Positions 45,131-57,200 of a stretch of 64,000 nucleotides of DNA are shown here, piece by piece. The notes beneath the pieces were generated by a model. That model was not told the DNA's origin. It searched no databases and saw only the letters and a list, made by a program, of their open reading frames with translations. Location of the stretch: positions 15,424,943 through 15,488,942 of the forward strand of contig OY754977.1 in assembly GCA_963576475.1 (NCBI GenBank). Reading direction: 5' to 3'. The stretch is from Molanna angustata. Taxonomy: Eukaryota > Arthropoda > Insecta > Trichoptera > Molannidae. Position numbers and translations under genes: made by a program. Every line of letters starts with the position of its first letter. Positions within the stretch are counted from its first letter, which is position 1.

Positions 45131-46310
45131 ATTATTATTTAATCATAAAAAATAGTAATTTTTTTTTATATAATATTTTTTTTACTAAATAAAAATAATT
45201 TATATTTTATTCACTTGAAATAATTTATATTTTAAAGAGTAAAAAAAAATTATTTTAGGTTGTGAAAAATATGGCTGAAGCAAGTGAACTGCCTTTGATA
45301 CTATAAGACTCATATCATCACTACATGTCCCTATTGGGGTTGTCTACATTCCATACTTTGTCAATCATTCGTCTTATTATACATTCTTCTAAGAGACCTC
45401 ATTTCAACTGCAGTTATTTTTCTACATTCATGCATCTTCTGTCATCTCAAAATTTAAAAAAGTGTAAAAAATATAAAATGGATAATTTTTAAGATAATAT
45501 TAATAAAATTCTCTATTACGTTACATTACGCAAAAATAATGTTTTTCACATAATGTGGCGGACTTACTGTGTATTCCAACTGTCGATTCGTTCATGAGAA
45601 TTCAATTCTCTAAATGAATCGACATTATTAAGCCAAGATGCGTATACGAAGGAACATTTTGTATGGCGTAGTCGACATTTTGCATGCTAATAACACCAAC
45701 TAGAGGCCTCGCGGCATATATGTTCCCATACATGGATTTACTCAGAATTCGGAGTAGAACATTTTTGAGTTTTGTGTGTGTGTGTGTGTGTCCCCTTATA
45801 ACTTTTGATCCGCTCAATTTACAGAGCCCAAATTTTCAGAATATATAAACAGTTATAGGCCTACAAAACTTTTATACTCAGAAGTGTGAATTTTTGTTTC
45901 AATCAGGGGTTATCAACTTTTGAAATTATGGTTTATTTTTCCATATATCTCAGACACCATAAAAGCTAGAACGCTGAAAATTGGTATAAACATAGACAAA
46001 TACAAAATCTCAAATTGTTTTTTTAAAAAAATTCCAGGATTTCTCCAGGACATTCTTTATTAAGAAAAATATTTTTTTATGATAAATTTATGAGTTTAAC
46101 TTCCTATTTTTCCATTTTTTTTTAAATATTAAAAAAAGCCGAAACACCCCAACTAGATAATTTAATTTTCTATAAAAAATATTAACATTGTATTAGCACA
46201 TCTCGATTTTTTTTTAACAATTTTTATAAAAATTGAATTTGGTGACGACATTGCTTCATACAATTTGTATGGCAGTAGCCACAATATCTAAGAAGACTTA
46301 ATAGTTCGAT
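45131..46310. other. Nothing recognised; short (TG)n tract
   Basis: Intergenic. A (TG) run of about 18 bp sits near 45773. A block from 45590 to 46300 has mixed composition and no recognisable reading frame. Confidence 0.35.
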
Positions 46311-46314
46311 ACTA

Positions 46315-46570
46315 ATCTCCAAACATACATACATACCATCATGCTGTTTTCATATTCTGGGTAGGATCAAAGGACTGACCTCCATACTATCCTATCTTGA
46401 CATACATACCTAGGTACATGTGTTGTATAGAAAACCAAATATCTTAAAATATTAAATAATTTGTATTTATGGGTTTATAGTTTGGTACTTATTCTTCAAC
46501 TGTACATACTATCACTATCGACAGTTGGATCTCATGTGATAAATGCAACTAGTTAGTTAAATTATATTAG
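46315..46570. repeat. Dispersed repeat G, copy 2 (reverse)
   Basis: CATACATACATACCATCATG, CTGACCTCCATACTATCC, ACTATCGACAGTTGGATCTC and AATGCAACTAGTTAG form the inverse of 42205-42425. Confidence 0.65.
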
Positions 46571-46617
46571 GGGCATTGCAAGATGCAATTAAATAAGAAT
46601 AACAATAAAAATTCATC

Positions 46618-48215
46618 TTCTTGCTCTAAACCATCTGTACATACATTACATCATATGTACACTCTTCTTGCTCTAAACCATGTGTACACTACATCCTAAG
46701 TTCACTCTTCTTGCTCTAAAGCATCTGTACGTACATTACATCATATGTACACTCTTCTTGCTCTAAACCATGTGTGCATTACATCCTAAGTTCACTCTTC
46801 TTGCTCTAAACCATGTGTACATTACATCCTATGTTCACTCTTCTTGCTCTTAACCATGTGTACATTACATCCTAAGTTCACTCTTCTTGCTCTAAACCAT
46901 CTGTACGTACATTACATCATATGTACACTCTTCTTGCTCTAAACCATGTGTACATTACATCCTATGTTCACTCTTCTTGCTCTAAACCATGTGTACATTA
47001 CATCCTATGTTCACTCTTCTTGCTCTTAACCATGTGTACATTACATCCTAAGTTCACTCTTCTTGCTCTAAACCATCTGTACGTACATTACATCATATGT
47101 ACACTCTTCTTGCTCTAAACCATGTGTACATTACATCCTAAGTTCACTCTTCTTGCTCTAAACCATCTGTACGTACATTACATCATATGTACACTCTTCT
47201 TGCTCTAAACCATGTGTACATTACATCCTATGTTCACTCTTCTTGCTCTTAACCATGTGTACATTACATCCTAAGTTCACTCTCCTTGCTCTAAACCATC
47301 TGTACGTACATTACATCATATGTACACTCTTCTTGCTCTAAACCATGTGTACATTACATCCTATGTTCACTCTTCTTGCTCTTAACCATGTGTACATTAC
47401 ATCCTAAGTTCACTCTTCTTGCTCTAAACCATCTGTACGTACATTACATCATATGTACACTCTTCTTGCTCTAAACCATGTGTACATTACATCCTATGTT
47501 CACTCTTCTTGCTCTAAACCATGTGTACACTACATCCTAAGTTCACTCTTCTTGCTCTAAAGCATCTGTACGTACATTACATCATATGTACACTCTTCTT
47601 GCTCTAAACCATGTGTACATTACATCCTATGTTCACTCTTCTTGCTCTAAACCATGTGTACATTACATCCTATGTTCACTCTTCTTGCTCTAAACCATGT
47701 GTACATTACATCCTAAGTTCACTCTTCTTGCTCTAAACCATCTGTACGTACATTACATCATATGTACACTCTTCTTGCTCTAAACCATGTGTACATTACA
47801 TCCTATGTTCACTCTTCTTGCTCTAAACCATGTGTACACTACATCCTAAGTTCACTCTTCTTGCTCTAAAGCATCTGTACGTACATTACATCATATGTAC
47901 ACTCTTCTTGCTCTAAACCATGTGTACATTACATCCTATGTTCACTCTTCTTGCTCTAAACCATGTGTACACTACATCCTAAGTTCACTCTTCTTGCTCT
48001 AAAGCATCTGTACGTACATTACATCATATGTACACTCTTCTTGCTCTAAACCATGTGTACATTACATCCTATGTTCACTCTTCTTGCTCTAAACCATGTG
48101 TACATTACATCCTATGTTCACTCTTCTTGCTCTAAACCATATATACATTACATCCTATGTTCACTCTTCTTGCTTTAAACCATATATACATTACATCATA
48201 TTATGTTCACTCTTT
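46618..48215. repeat. 43/47-bp minisatellite with higher-order structure
   Basis: About 36 units each begin TTGCTCTAAACCAT. Three classes recur: A (CATCCTAAGTTCAC, 43 bp), B (CATCCTATGTTCAC, 43 bp) and C (CTGTACGTACATTACATCAT ATG, 47 bp). Much of the array reads C-B-A or C-B-B-A, a higher-order unit of about 133 or 176 bp. The right end decays. Confidence 0.93.
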
Positions 48216-48277
48216 TTGGGTGGGATGACAAAATTAAGTATATTATACAATATCATAATAAAAAGTCAAATTTGTAT

Positions 48278-50502
48278 TTATTCATATCTTCTATTTAAAA
48301 ATAAAGCTTGAGCCTCGCTTATTACATTGAATAATTTCTTTTTTATCTCTAATGCTAATACAGGGTCTTTCGCCTCTATACTTGTAACAGTTTTTTCAAA
48401 ATATTCAAATAAACTCTTATTTGCACCATTGTCTGTTGATTTTTTGGCAATATTCCTTATTGTATTCTCTAATATATATCTATTATTTATTAAACCGCTG
48501 TCCAGATCATTGGCTGGATCATCTGATATGGTTATTGGTATTGAAATTTTTGGAGGTGCCATAGTAATTGGGCTATGTGATCTTTTCTTCTGAAACGATA
48601 TAAAAATATTTATGTTAATTTTTGAGTTCCGTATTTACATATAATCTTTTAAAAATGATAATTTTTCAAAATACCACGATGATGGCTTGAAGACCTAGAA
48701 AAAATCATTACAGGGATACAATCTACAAAAAAAAATGAGGGAAATGGTAGACTTTGGCATTACAACCAAAAATTAAACTGATTTAACACTAGAGTGCACG
48801 CGCGGGCTACATATGTAGCCCGGCCCTACATAGTGCTGCCTCTTTCTCAAACGCTTCATATTACAGTTATGCTATGTCATCAATTCCTCAAGGATGGATC
48901 CCTGCGCTGGTCTGTGCAGTACCGACTCCAGTGGCATAAGGAGGTTTGTACAAATCGTCTTTAAAGTGGCTGGGCTACATATTTAACCCGCGCGTCAGGT
49001 CACTGTGTGTCCACAATGCATCGATTGCGAGTGAAATTTGGTGTTAATTTTAATTTTTTGTTTCATATAAAACTTAAAAAATATATTAGAAGTTATATTG
49101 ATAATCGAATATTTTTATTATTGCATATGCGCAAACATTGGACTTTTTTCCCTGTCGGGAGTCAAAGATATTTTTTAACAGATTTTTAATTATCTCAATA
49201 GAGACGAAGTTGGAATATTTATTGTAGGAGAACCGGGAAATCAAGGCACCTACAGGGCTTACGACCTGTCATCGGCTGGTTTACGTGATCACTTTATGCG
49301 CTTGCGCAACGTTCACCAATTATGCCTTTTAATGAGATCCCTATCAATTCAATTTTGAAAGTTCTATATATTGTAATACTGAAATTCTTTTCGCTTGAAA
49401 ATGAGGAATTTTTACTACAGCCATCTATGGGTGAAATTATGAACAACAATCTTATTATTTTTATTTATTTTTGTTGGAACGCCATCTATTGAGAGAATTG
49501 GTTTTTTGTAAATAATGAAAGCTACAATTCTTATATCTGAGGTGACAATGCATTTTTCGCATAGAAGTCACCCCTGAATTGCGCCAGACTTATAAGGTCA
49601 TTTTTGTCTTATTTACCTACTTGTACCAATGTGTAAGTAATCGAATATTTTTATTATTGCATATGCGCAAACATTGGATTTTTTTCCCTGTCGGGAGTCA
49701 AAGATATTTTTTAACAGATTTTTAATTATCTCAATAGAGACGAAGTTGGAATATTTATTGTAGGAGAACCGGGAAATCAAGGCACCTACAGGGCTTACGA
49801 CCTGTCATAGGCTGGTTTACGTGATCACTTTATGCGCTTGCGCAACGTTCACCAATTAAGCCTTTTAATGAGATCCCTATCAATTCAATTTTGAAAGTTC
49901 TATATATTGTAATACTGAAATTCTTTTCGCTTGAAAATAAGGAATTTTTACTACAGCTGATAATATTTAGTTTAATATAAATCTGATTGATCTTCGTCCA
50001 AATATCGTTGATTTTTTTGAAGTTTGTAAAATAAGCTCAACTATTAACCTAAAGAAGAAATTTTGTAAAATAAATGCCATTTATAATTATAAAAAAAGTT
50101 GATTTGTAATAATATTTAATGTTTTATTAAATGACTACATGATTTTAGTAAAATAAGGGCATTCAAGTGGACTATACTACACATGTAGCCCGCGCGAGCA
50201 TTCTAGGAGTATTTTAGGGTGCGTGCACTCTAGTGTTAAACAACAAACTACTTTGTATCACTAGTCACCAAAAGATTATATATATTGGATTACTTCATTA
50301 CGAACTTATGAAATAACAGTACAAATATCACAATTCTAAAATAGGGCATGAAAATCAATATCTGTATAAAATAAACTTTTTGTAAAGTACTAATGGATAT
50401 AAGCAGAACATCCTTTCCCTACCTATTTAAAACTATAAAACTACATTTTGAAGTCTGAGTTATAGTAAAATTATTAAAAATACTCACATCAGCAGTAGAC
50501 AT
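48278..50502 (-). CDS. Two-exon gene for an unrecognised 108-residue protein
   Basis: Exon 1 is 50502-50488 (ATG TCT ACT GCT GAT, then donor GTGAGT). Exon 2 is 48589-48278 (after acceptor TTTCAG; stop included). They join in phase 0 to 109 codons: MSTADKKRSHSPITMAPPKI at the start. The N-terminal third is Lys/Ser/Pro- then Ile-rich and probably disordered; the rest is predicted helical (NRYILENTIRNIAKK, SLFEYFEKTVTSI, EIKKKLFNVISEAQALF). The last helix pair vaguely resembles the BESS motif of insect nuclear proteins; this is a guess. No signal peptide or membrane segment. An internal ATG could start a 94-residue form from exon 2 alone. The intron holds a complete TTAA element. Confidence 0.65.
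49103..49425 (+). mobile_element. Family X copy (left of a direct pair)
   Basis: AATCGAATATTTTTATTATT, 'GCATATGCGCAAACATTGGA', CCCTGTCGGGAGTCAAAGAT, GGCACCTACAGGGCTTACGA, ending near GGAATTTTTACTACAGC. It is nearly identical to 49639-49957. Confidence 0.8.
49639..49957 (+). mobile_element. Family X copy (right of a direct pair)
   Basis: Repeats 49103-49425 at a distance of 536 bp with few changes (ATCGGCTGG/ATAGGCTGG, AATTATGCC/AATTAAGCC). The 214-bp spacer is unrelated. Confidence 0.8.
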
Positions 50503-53398
50503 TCCGCTTGTTGACCGGTTTATTTAGATTTTTCCAAACTATATGCAGATCATAGATATATTTTTTTCTTTATATAAGAGTTGGTAGTGCTGGGTCGATA
50601 TACACCCACTATAGAAGCGAGTTCTTCCATGCCTTAATTTTCACAACTAATTATGATACAGATTACTCTTATAAATACGGCCGAGCTTGATACGCCTCTG
50701 TGAGCACCTCGAAAGAATCTCTAACCAGAGAGCCATGTTTTGAAACAACAACTAAAAAGCGAGGGTCCAAAGAAAATCGAATCGTAACAAATTCAAGCCA
50801 AAAATAAGAAAAATGCCGGGTAGTCAAAATCCTTGGAAATACAAAGTCAAATGAAGAAAACGAGAAAGAGATAAAACGCTGCGGTGTTAACGAAACGTGG
50901 AACAAGCAAATGAAGCATGGAAAAAATTGACAACTGTAACTAAATGCCACAATTTAAAAATTTTCCTATCGTCAAAAATAAAATGTTTCAACTTTTCACA
51001 TAAATGGTATATTTCATATTTTCTCTTAATTGCAACAATAGGAGTCGCAAATAATGGAGAAAATAATACGTATGTAAAGCGATGTTAGTAACCTATATTT
51101 TGGATGCTGTTTTAAGTATTGAAATCCGGACCACGTTGAAAACCTCGTCTGTCTAAAGTGCGCTTTGACAATACCAAAATCTTGCTGAATGTACTTACTT
51201 CAAATGAAGAGCTAAAAAATTCAGTACTATAAATTGGAATAGATAGTAAAGTACCTTTAAAGGATTGAAGTGGACGCCCAAAGCTTGATAGTTAAATGAA
51301 TTTATCTTTGAGACACTGAGGTTAGTTTAGATTAGAAAGAGCATTGTATAACAATGACAAGATATGTATATTATGTCATCATATCTTAGGCCAATGAAGA
51401 AGATTAGAGTAATGAGAAAAGTGATCAAATATTTTAAGTCCAAAGATGAAATGAATGTAATCATTTTGAAGGCGTTTAATTTGTTGAGACGATCCTCGTT
51501 TAAATCCAAATCAGCAGAATCAAGCAAGGGTATAAAGTGATTGTGTTAGGGTTCGCTACTTCCACCACCACCCACTCTGCATATGGGTACTGTAATAGCC
51601 CCTTCACAGAACGCTAAGTGAGCAGCAAGAAAAAAAGGCATAGCATGAATAGTAGCTCATGGAGCCCTCTAGATTAGCAATCTCTGCACCATAGTGAAAA
51701 AGAACAATCGACAAATGTGAATGGAAGATTCACACTCGTGGACCGTCATTAACTTTGGATCTTTTCTTTTTAAATGAAAAACATCAGAAGTACGACCAAG
51801 ATCTCTGTAAGATCTATTGTGTTAGGGTTATTTTACATTGAAGTGGAAGGAAAATGAGTTTATTTAGAGAGTGCATAACAAAGAAAGTGGATTTTCTGAC
51901 ATGTGTTCATGCCAATAAAAGGTTATTATCAATGTAGACCCCAAGGTCTTTTTATACATTGGTAGGTACATTAATGGGACATAAAATATAGTCATTGGAA
52001 AACAACTTAAACCAGTCACATGGGAACAGTTCGCAAATTTGTGTATTTTTGCATGGTTGGTATATTTGCTAAGCGCCCCGCTCCACGGCGAAAATGCTAA
52101 GTTTGACAGAAACTATACATTGATTATTGACATAGAGATGGGAGTTGCAAATGTATTGCAAAGTGTACTAAATATATAACATTGATAAATAAAAAGAGGA
52201 AATTCTCAAAATTGACGAACTAAACTCATCACGTTATTTTCCAAATATAAAAAGTAGCAATTATTCAATAAAATAAAACATAAAACTGCGCGTTTTTTCG
52301 TATGTCACACCAAGCACAATTTTATTGCAATTCCTTCTAGAAAAATACCAACTCAAAACAAAAATAAAAACGAAGAACTTACTTCTATATCGAAGCAGAA
52401 TACGTCTCAGCAAAAAAAGTCCCCAAAGTTAACACAATAATATATGATAGTCAATATTAAAAATACCATAAAATACGGAAACCGCACGATTGAAATACAG
52501 ACGCCGACAATCCATAGAAAAACTTTAATTCTACGTTTTATCGATATGTCTATGATTATGATATTTTTAGGCTGTTTTTTTTTCACAAATACGTGATTTT
52601 TTTTTTCACAAATACCTATATGCTGAAATCTCGGACGTGATTCAACCTCCCTTAAAACCAAATCAAAAGGGATGACGGAAAACTTCAACAACAAAAAAAG
52701 AAAACATTTAACACAATCATTGCGATGAATAAAATTATTATTGCATTAACTTTGCACTATCCGTCGGTATTATTAAATTTATTCTTTGCTTTATACGCGT
52801 AGGCCACCAATTAAAGATTAACGACAATATCCTATTCACGGGCACGTGCTTAGGCCCAACCTTTTCAAAAGGCTCATCTTAGTCACAATTTCATGGCATG
52901 GGGATTTCGAAAATATTACCAATAGAAATTACTAATTCAGCATTTGTGAATTTAACAATAACTGCATATGACACTCTTCTCCCAAGAACGTTGGAGGACA
53001 AAGTACAAGCTCACTTTTTTATGGTAAATTTGTCTAGAAATGAAATGTCAACATTGAATATTCATATAATAATCTTACCACAAATCGCGGTCCAACTAAA
53101 CTAAATAAATTTACGACTAGAATGAAATGTCGAAACGGATTTAAGCCGAGTCATATGTATAATAAAATTTCAAAGTTATCAAAAAAATAAAACTAGACAT
53201 CACAAATTATAATAAATAATGTCAATTCTGGACGTCACAAATTATGATGTTACATATTTATTACCTATATCGTTACTAAAATGAACAGAAATTTAAATAT
53301 ATTAGAATAAAAAGAACACAGCCGAAATATTGTCACCAAAAAATGTCACAAATACTATTTGTGTTGTTTTCTTGCGCACAGACAATATTTTCTTTTCT
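50503..53398. other. Intergenic, nothing recognised
   Basis: Between the divergent small gene and INTS3. It includes scattered GC-richer parts (51540-51600, 52075-52110) and short frames with no recognisable domain. The 5' UTR and promoter of the small gene must lie just right of 50502. I cannot name an element here. Confidence 0.35.
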
Positions 53399-53399
53399 T

Positions 53400-53870
53400 C
53401 GCAGACATGAGCGTGCTCTTTCACTGCCGGAATGGGCCACCGTTGATGGGTGAAAAGGGACAGGCTATCAGCGATTGTATCCTCGAATCCCAGAGTGGCT
53501 TCGTCAGGAGCGAAACGGTTACGGGGCTAGTCTCAAGGAGATGCAGGCCGTTGCTTCAGGTTCTAGCGCGACTCAACAGCGTTTGGAGCACTTTCCAAGC
53601 TCAGCATCCGTCACGATCTACGATAGCGGCTCTTTCGCTTAATGACGCTGCGCCAATCCATTTCGACACTTCAGGTGCTACGTCCACGGCTGCTGATGTG
53701 GAGCGAGTCAGACCGATATCTCCTAATATGGTTTCGAGCTGTCCTGGGTACAAGAAATACGGATTTCCATCCCTCATTGACACCAAGCAACACAACCAAA
53801 TCAGCACTCGGCGCAGGCCGCGTGATCTTTCAGTTATTTGCTGTATAAATATAATATTATTTTACTAGGT
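53400..53870 (+). other. GC-rich island with open frames, unrecognised
   Basis: After a T-rich stretch and CGCAG (about 53403), 460 bp are much richer in GC than the neighbours. One plus frame is open from 53359 to 53868. A second gives RHERALSLPEWATVDG, a TGA, then a further 60 residues (GYQRLYPRIPEWLRQERNGY). A minus frame of 68 residues also exists. I recognise none of these. It could be a fragment of an unknown gene, a transposon remnant or the upstream part of the INTS3 promoter region. Confidence 0.35.
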
Positions 53871-54226
53871 TAGAACATTAAGCAGCGCTTGTGGTTTTTT
53901 TTTCAATTGTAGGCACAATTATTAATACGTGTGTTCCAGTTATAATTTATCAGTAATTCATTGAAAAAAAACATTCTTTTAAAAAACTATTGTTTGTTAG
54001 CCCTGAATGCACATGGCAATATTGTAAAGTCTAGTATGTAGTGATAGTACTTACTTACTTTGAAACTTGCCATATAAAAACGTGCTTCTCGGTAATGGCT
54101 GCCCTGTCAAATCGTTCATTCGCGTCAATTTGGTTTCACAAACATTTTTCCTCTACTCGGGGCGATGCAGGGAATGGCCTGCCCTAGTTAATCGAAGTTT
54201 TTATCGTTTGGCCTATCTACGGGAGC

Positions 54227-57200
54227 ATGGAGCAGGCTAAAACTAATACACCTAGGCTATTTGTGTCATCAGTAGTCGAAAATAAGGACGAATTAGAGGA
54301 GGTAGATCGAGATATTCATAATATTATTAACAAAGGATTCAGAAATGGGTAGCCATACCCGATAGAAACTGAGGGTCGCCGCTAGAGGCGACACTAATTT
54401 AGAAATTGGCGCCGTAAATTTAAAAACCGTTTATTGTCAATGATAAATGTATAAGTTCTCGAAATGCATTATTGTTTTTTGTAATGTTTTATGTCTTTTA
54501 CAGAGATATGAGCGCGCGTACAGTTACCTTCAAGGAATTATATCTGGTCTCGGCGAGAAGGAATCTCACGATGCCCTCAATAATGCCGTGTGCAAAGAGA
54601 AGAACCACGAAGATGTGTCGTTAGGCCTGTTGATGGGAATTCTGACAGAGCCTGCCAATGCTTCCAAATACTACAGGGATCTTACTTTAGTGTCCAGAGA
54701 CGGACTATCATCTGTTTTGGTGCATCTGTCTATGCTTATTCTAGACAGATACTTGCGCTTCCACGATGTTGCCAGAACTCAGTTGATATGGTTGGTGAGA
54801 GAAATGATAAGAAACGCTGTATCTAATGTGGACAATATCTGTTGGAATTTGATGCGATACGCATCTGGTGGTGACACTACACCTAAAAATATAATCTTGA
54901 TTGAGTCTCTATTGGACATTTATGTAGAAAACAAATCATGGTTGGATAAGTTCCCAGCCCTGATATGTTCAGTAGTTTACACATATTTGAGGTTAATAGA
55001 GGATCATAACACTCCGCAGTTATCTTCGCTGAGACAAAAGGAAGTGAATTTTGTGATTTTATTAATAAGAGAACGATTCACAGATGTACTTACATTAGGA
55101 AGAGACCTGGTTAGGTTACTACAGAATGTTGCCAGAATACCAGAGTTCAACCAGTTGTGGCAAGATATTCTCCTCAATCCCAAGACTTTATGTCCCTCCT
55201 TCACCAATGTACTACAGTTATTGGAGACTAGAACCTCTCGCAGGTAATTATTTTTATATTTATTTGTTTGTTTGACAATGTTTGGTGAACACCGGCAACA
55301 TGCAAAACGGTGACAAGTATCGATAGGGAGCTGGCGGCACAAGGTGTCCCACAGGAGACAACTAAGAATCGCAGATTATGGCGACTGTTGACTAGGAGGC
55401 CTGACCCCAGATGAACTGGGATCGAGGGGCAGGAAATGATGTCAACGTTTGATGAAATAAAATATTGTTCAGATTACATCTGAATATATAATATCTTTTT
55501 TCTTCATCGTCTATTAGGCCGTTTGACTTGTTTGTAAGAGTGGGCTAACCTGGGAGGAGGCTGGACTAACCCGGGTATATATTGAGATACTATCTGAACT
55601 TACCATTACTAATTTGCAATGGTAAGTTATAATAACTTACAATTACAAATTGAATACAAAAGTTCCCAATTCCCAAGAGTTGCACAATATTATACACATT
55701 ATTAAATGCATCATGTGGCACTTTAAATATATTAATTTATTTCTCACCGTATTTTTTTTTACATTATAATAACACATGTACAATTTTAAAACATTTTATA
55801 ATTATGTACAAATTTTACTATCTTGCTTTATATATCGCTTTGGCTGTGTATTCTATACAGTTCAAATTTCAAAGCAAATATTTCAATTCAAATTTTATAA
55901 TTTAGGATATTTTTTAAATCTTGTCAGTTGCTATTGAATATTTAAATGAGGTGTGATTAAAAAGTTTTGACATGAGAACATTAAGTATTATTTTCAATAC
56001 ATATAATTTACATTGCTCTATATTATCAGTATTGTAAATTTCCTTTTTTTTATCAGGTTTTTACAATCGAGATTGACTCCTGACATGGAGAAGAAGTTGG
56101 TGTTCCTAACGGCATCAGTGAGATTTGGTAATCACAAACGTTACCAGGAATGGTTTCAGCGACAGTATTTGGCAACACCGGAGTCACAGTCTCTTCGGAG
56201 TGACATGATTCGGTTTATTGTGGGAGTCATCCATCCTACCAATGAACTTCTCTGCTCCGATATCATTCCTCGCTGGGCAGTCATCGGTTGGTTACTTACC
56301 ACTTGCACATCTTCGGTGGCAGCATCAAATGCAAAGTTAGCATTGTTCTACGATTGGCTCTTTTACGAGCCCGATAAAGACAATATAATGAACATTGAAC
56401 CGGCCATCCTCGTCATGCATCATTCCATGCGGTCTCATCCGGCTGTCACCGCTACCCTATTGGACTTCTTGTGTCGCATCATCCCCAACTTTTATCCACA
56501 ACTAGCGGAACGGGTTCGTTCTGGAATATTTAACTCTTTACGTCAGATAACAGAAAAAAGAGTATTGCCTAGTCTATATCCTTTGTTTGACTCTCCCAAA
56601 CTGGACCGTGAACTTCGAGCAACGGTGCGAGACACTTTCAAAGAGTTTTGTGTGAATGCAGAAGCAACAGGATCCGCTCGACCAGAGGAGCCACCAGGAC
56701 CAGGACTATCAGAGGAACCAGCGTTCTCGGATGAAGAAGAGGAGCCGCCGCTGGTGATACACACGGAAGAAGATACAGACGACGATGACCTCCCTCTGTC
56801 GGAAGTTCGCATGAGAGAGCGCTGGTCAGGAGAAGAACTGGCGGCAGGACTCGGCGGAGAAGTCCGAGTGGCGGCGCAGCGAGTATTGGCAGAGAAGGCG
56901 AGCCGGGAAGAACAAGAGCGAGCTATGGGCTCCCTTCTGGCGGCTGGCAGTGGTTCTCCTGTGGAGACAGTAGCGGCGCTAGCAGAGTGGTTGGCCGCCG
57001 CCCTACTGGAGGCTCCGCCGCCCGCTCTACCACCACATCCACCCCTACCAGCCCTCACACACGTAGCTGCTGGTCCCCTCGCGGCCATGTTTGCAGTGTT
57101 CGCCTCAGATTCTAAGGAAGAGGAGAAAAAGAAGAAACTAGTAGTCGAACTGTTCAAAGAGCTCCATGCTCAGAAGACTTATCACAATGTCGGGTTTTTC

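Larger units (their letters stand above)
48787..50235. mobile_element. TTAA-flanked piggyBac-like non-autonomous element
   Basis: TTAA at 48783-48786 and 50236-50239 flank ends CACTAGAGTGCACGC and GCGTGCACTCTAGTG, a perfect 15-bp inverted repeat. Subterminal GGGCTACATATGTAGCCCG on the left and CTACACATGTAGCCCGCGCG on the right are a second inverted pair. It contains two family X copies and no transposase. It occupies most of the intron of the small gene. Confidence 0.88.

Noticed and set aside
46921..48311. Plus-strand frames with repeated YITSYVHSSC-type residues
   Set aside because: They follow the 43/47-bp satellite and change frame with each 47-bp unit.
56543..57157. 204-residue minus-strand frame
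   Set aside because: It lies opposite the conserved INTS3 exon 3 and is a Ser/Arg-rich shadow of its GC-rich codons.
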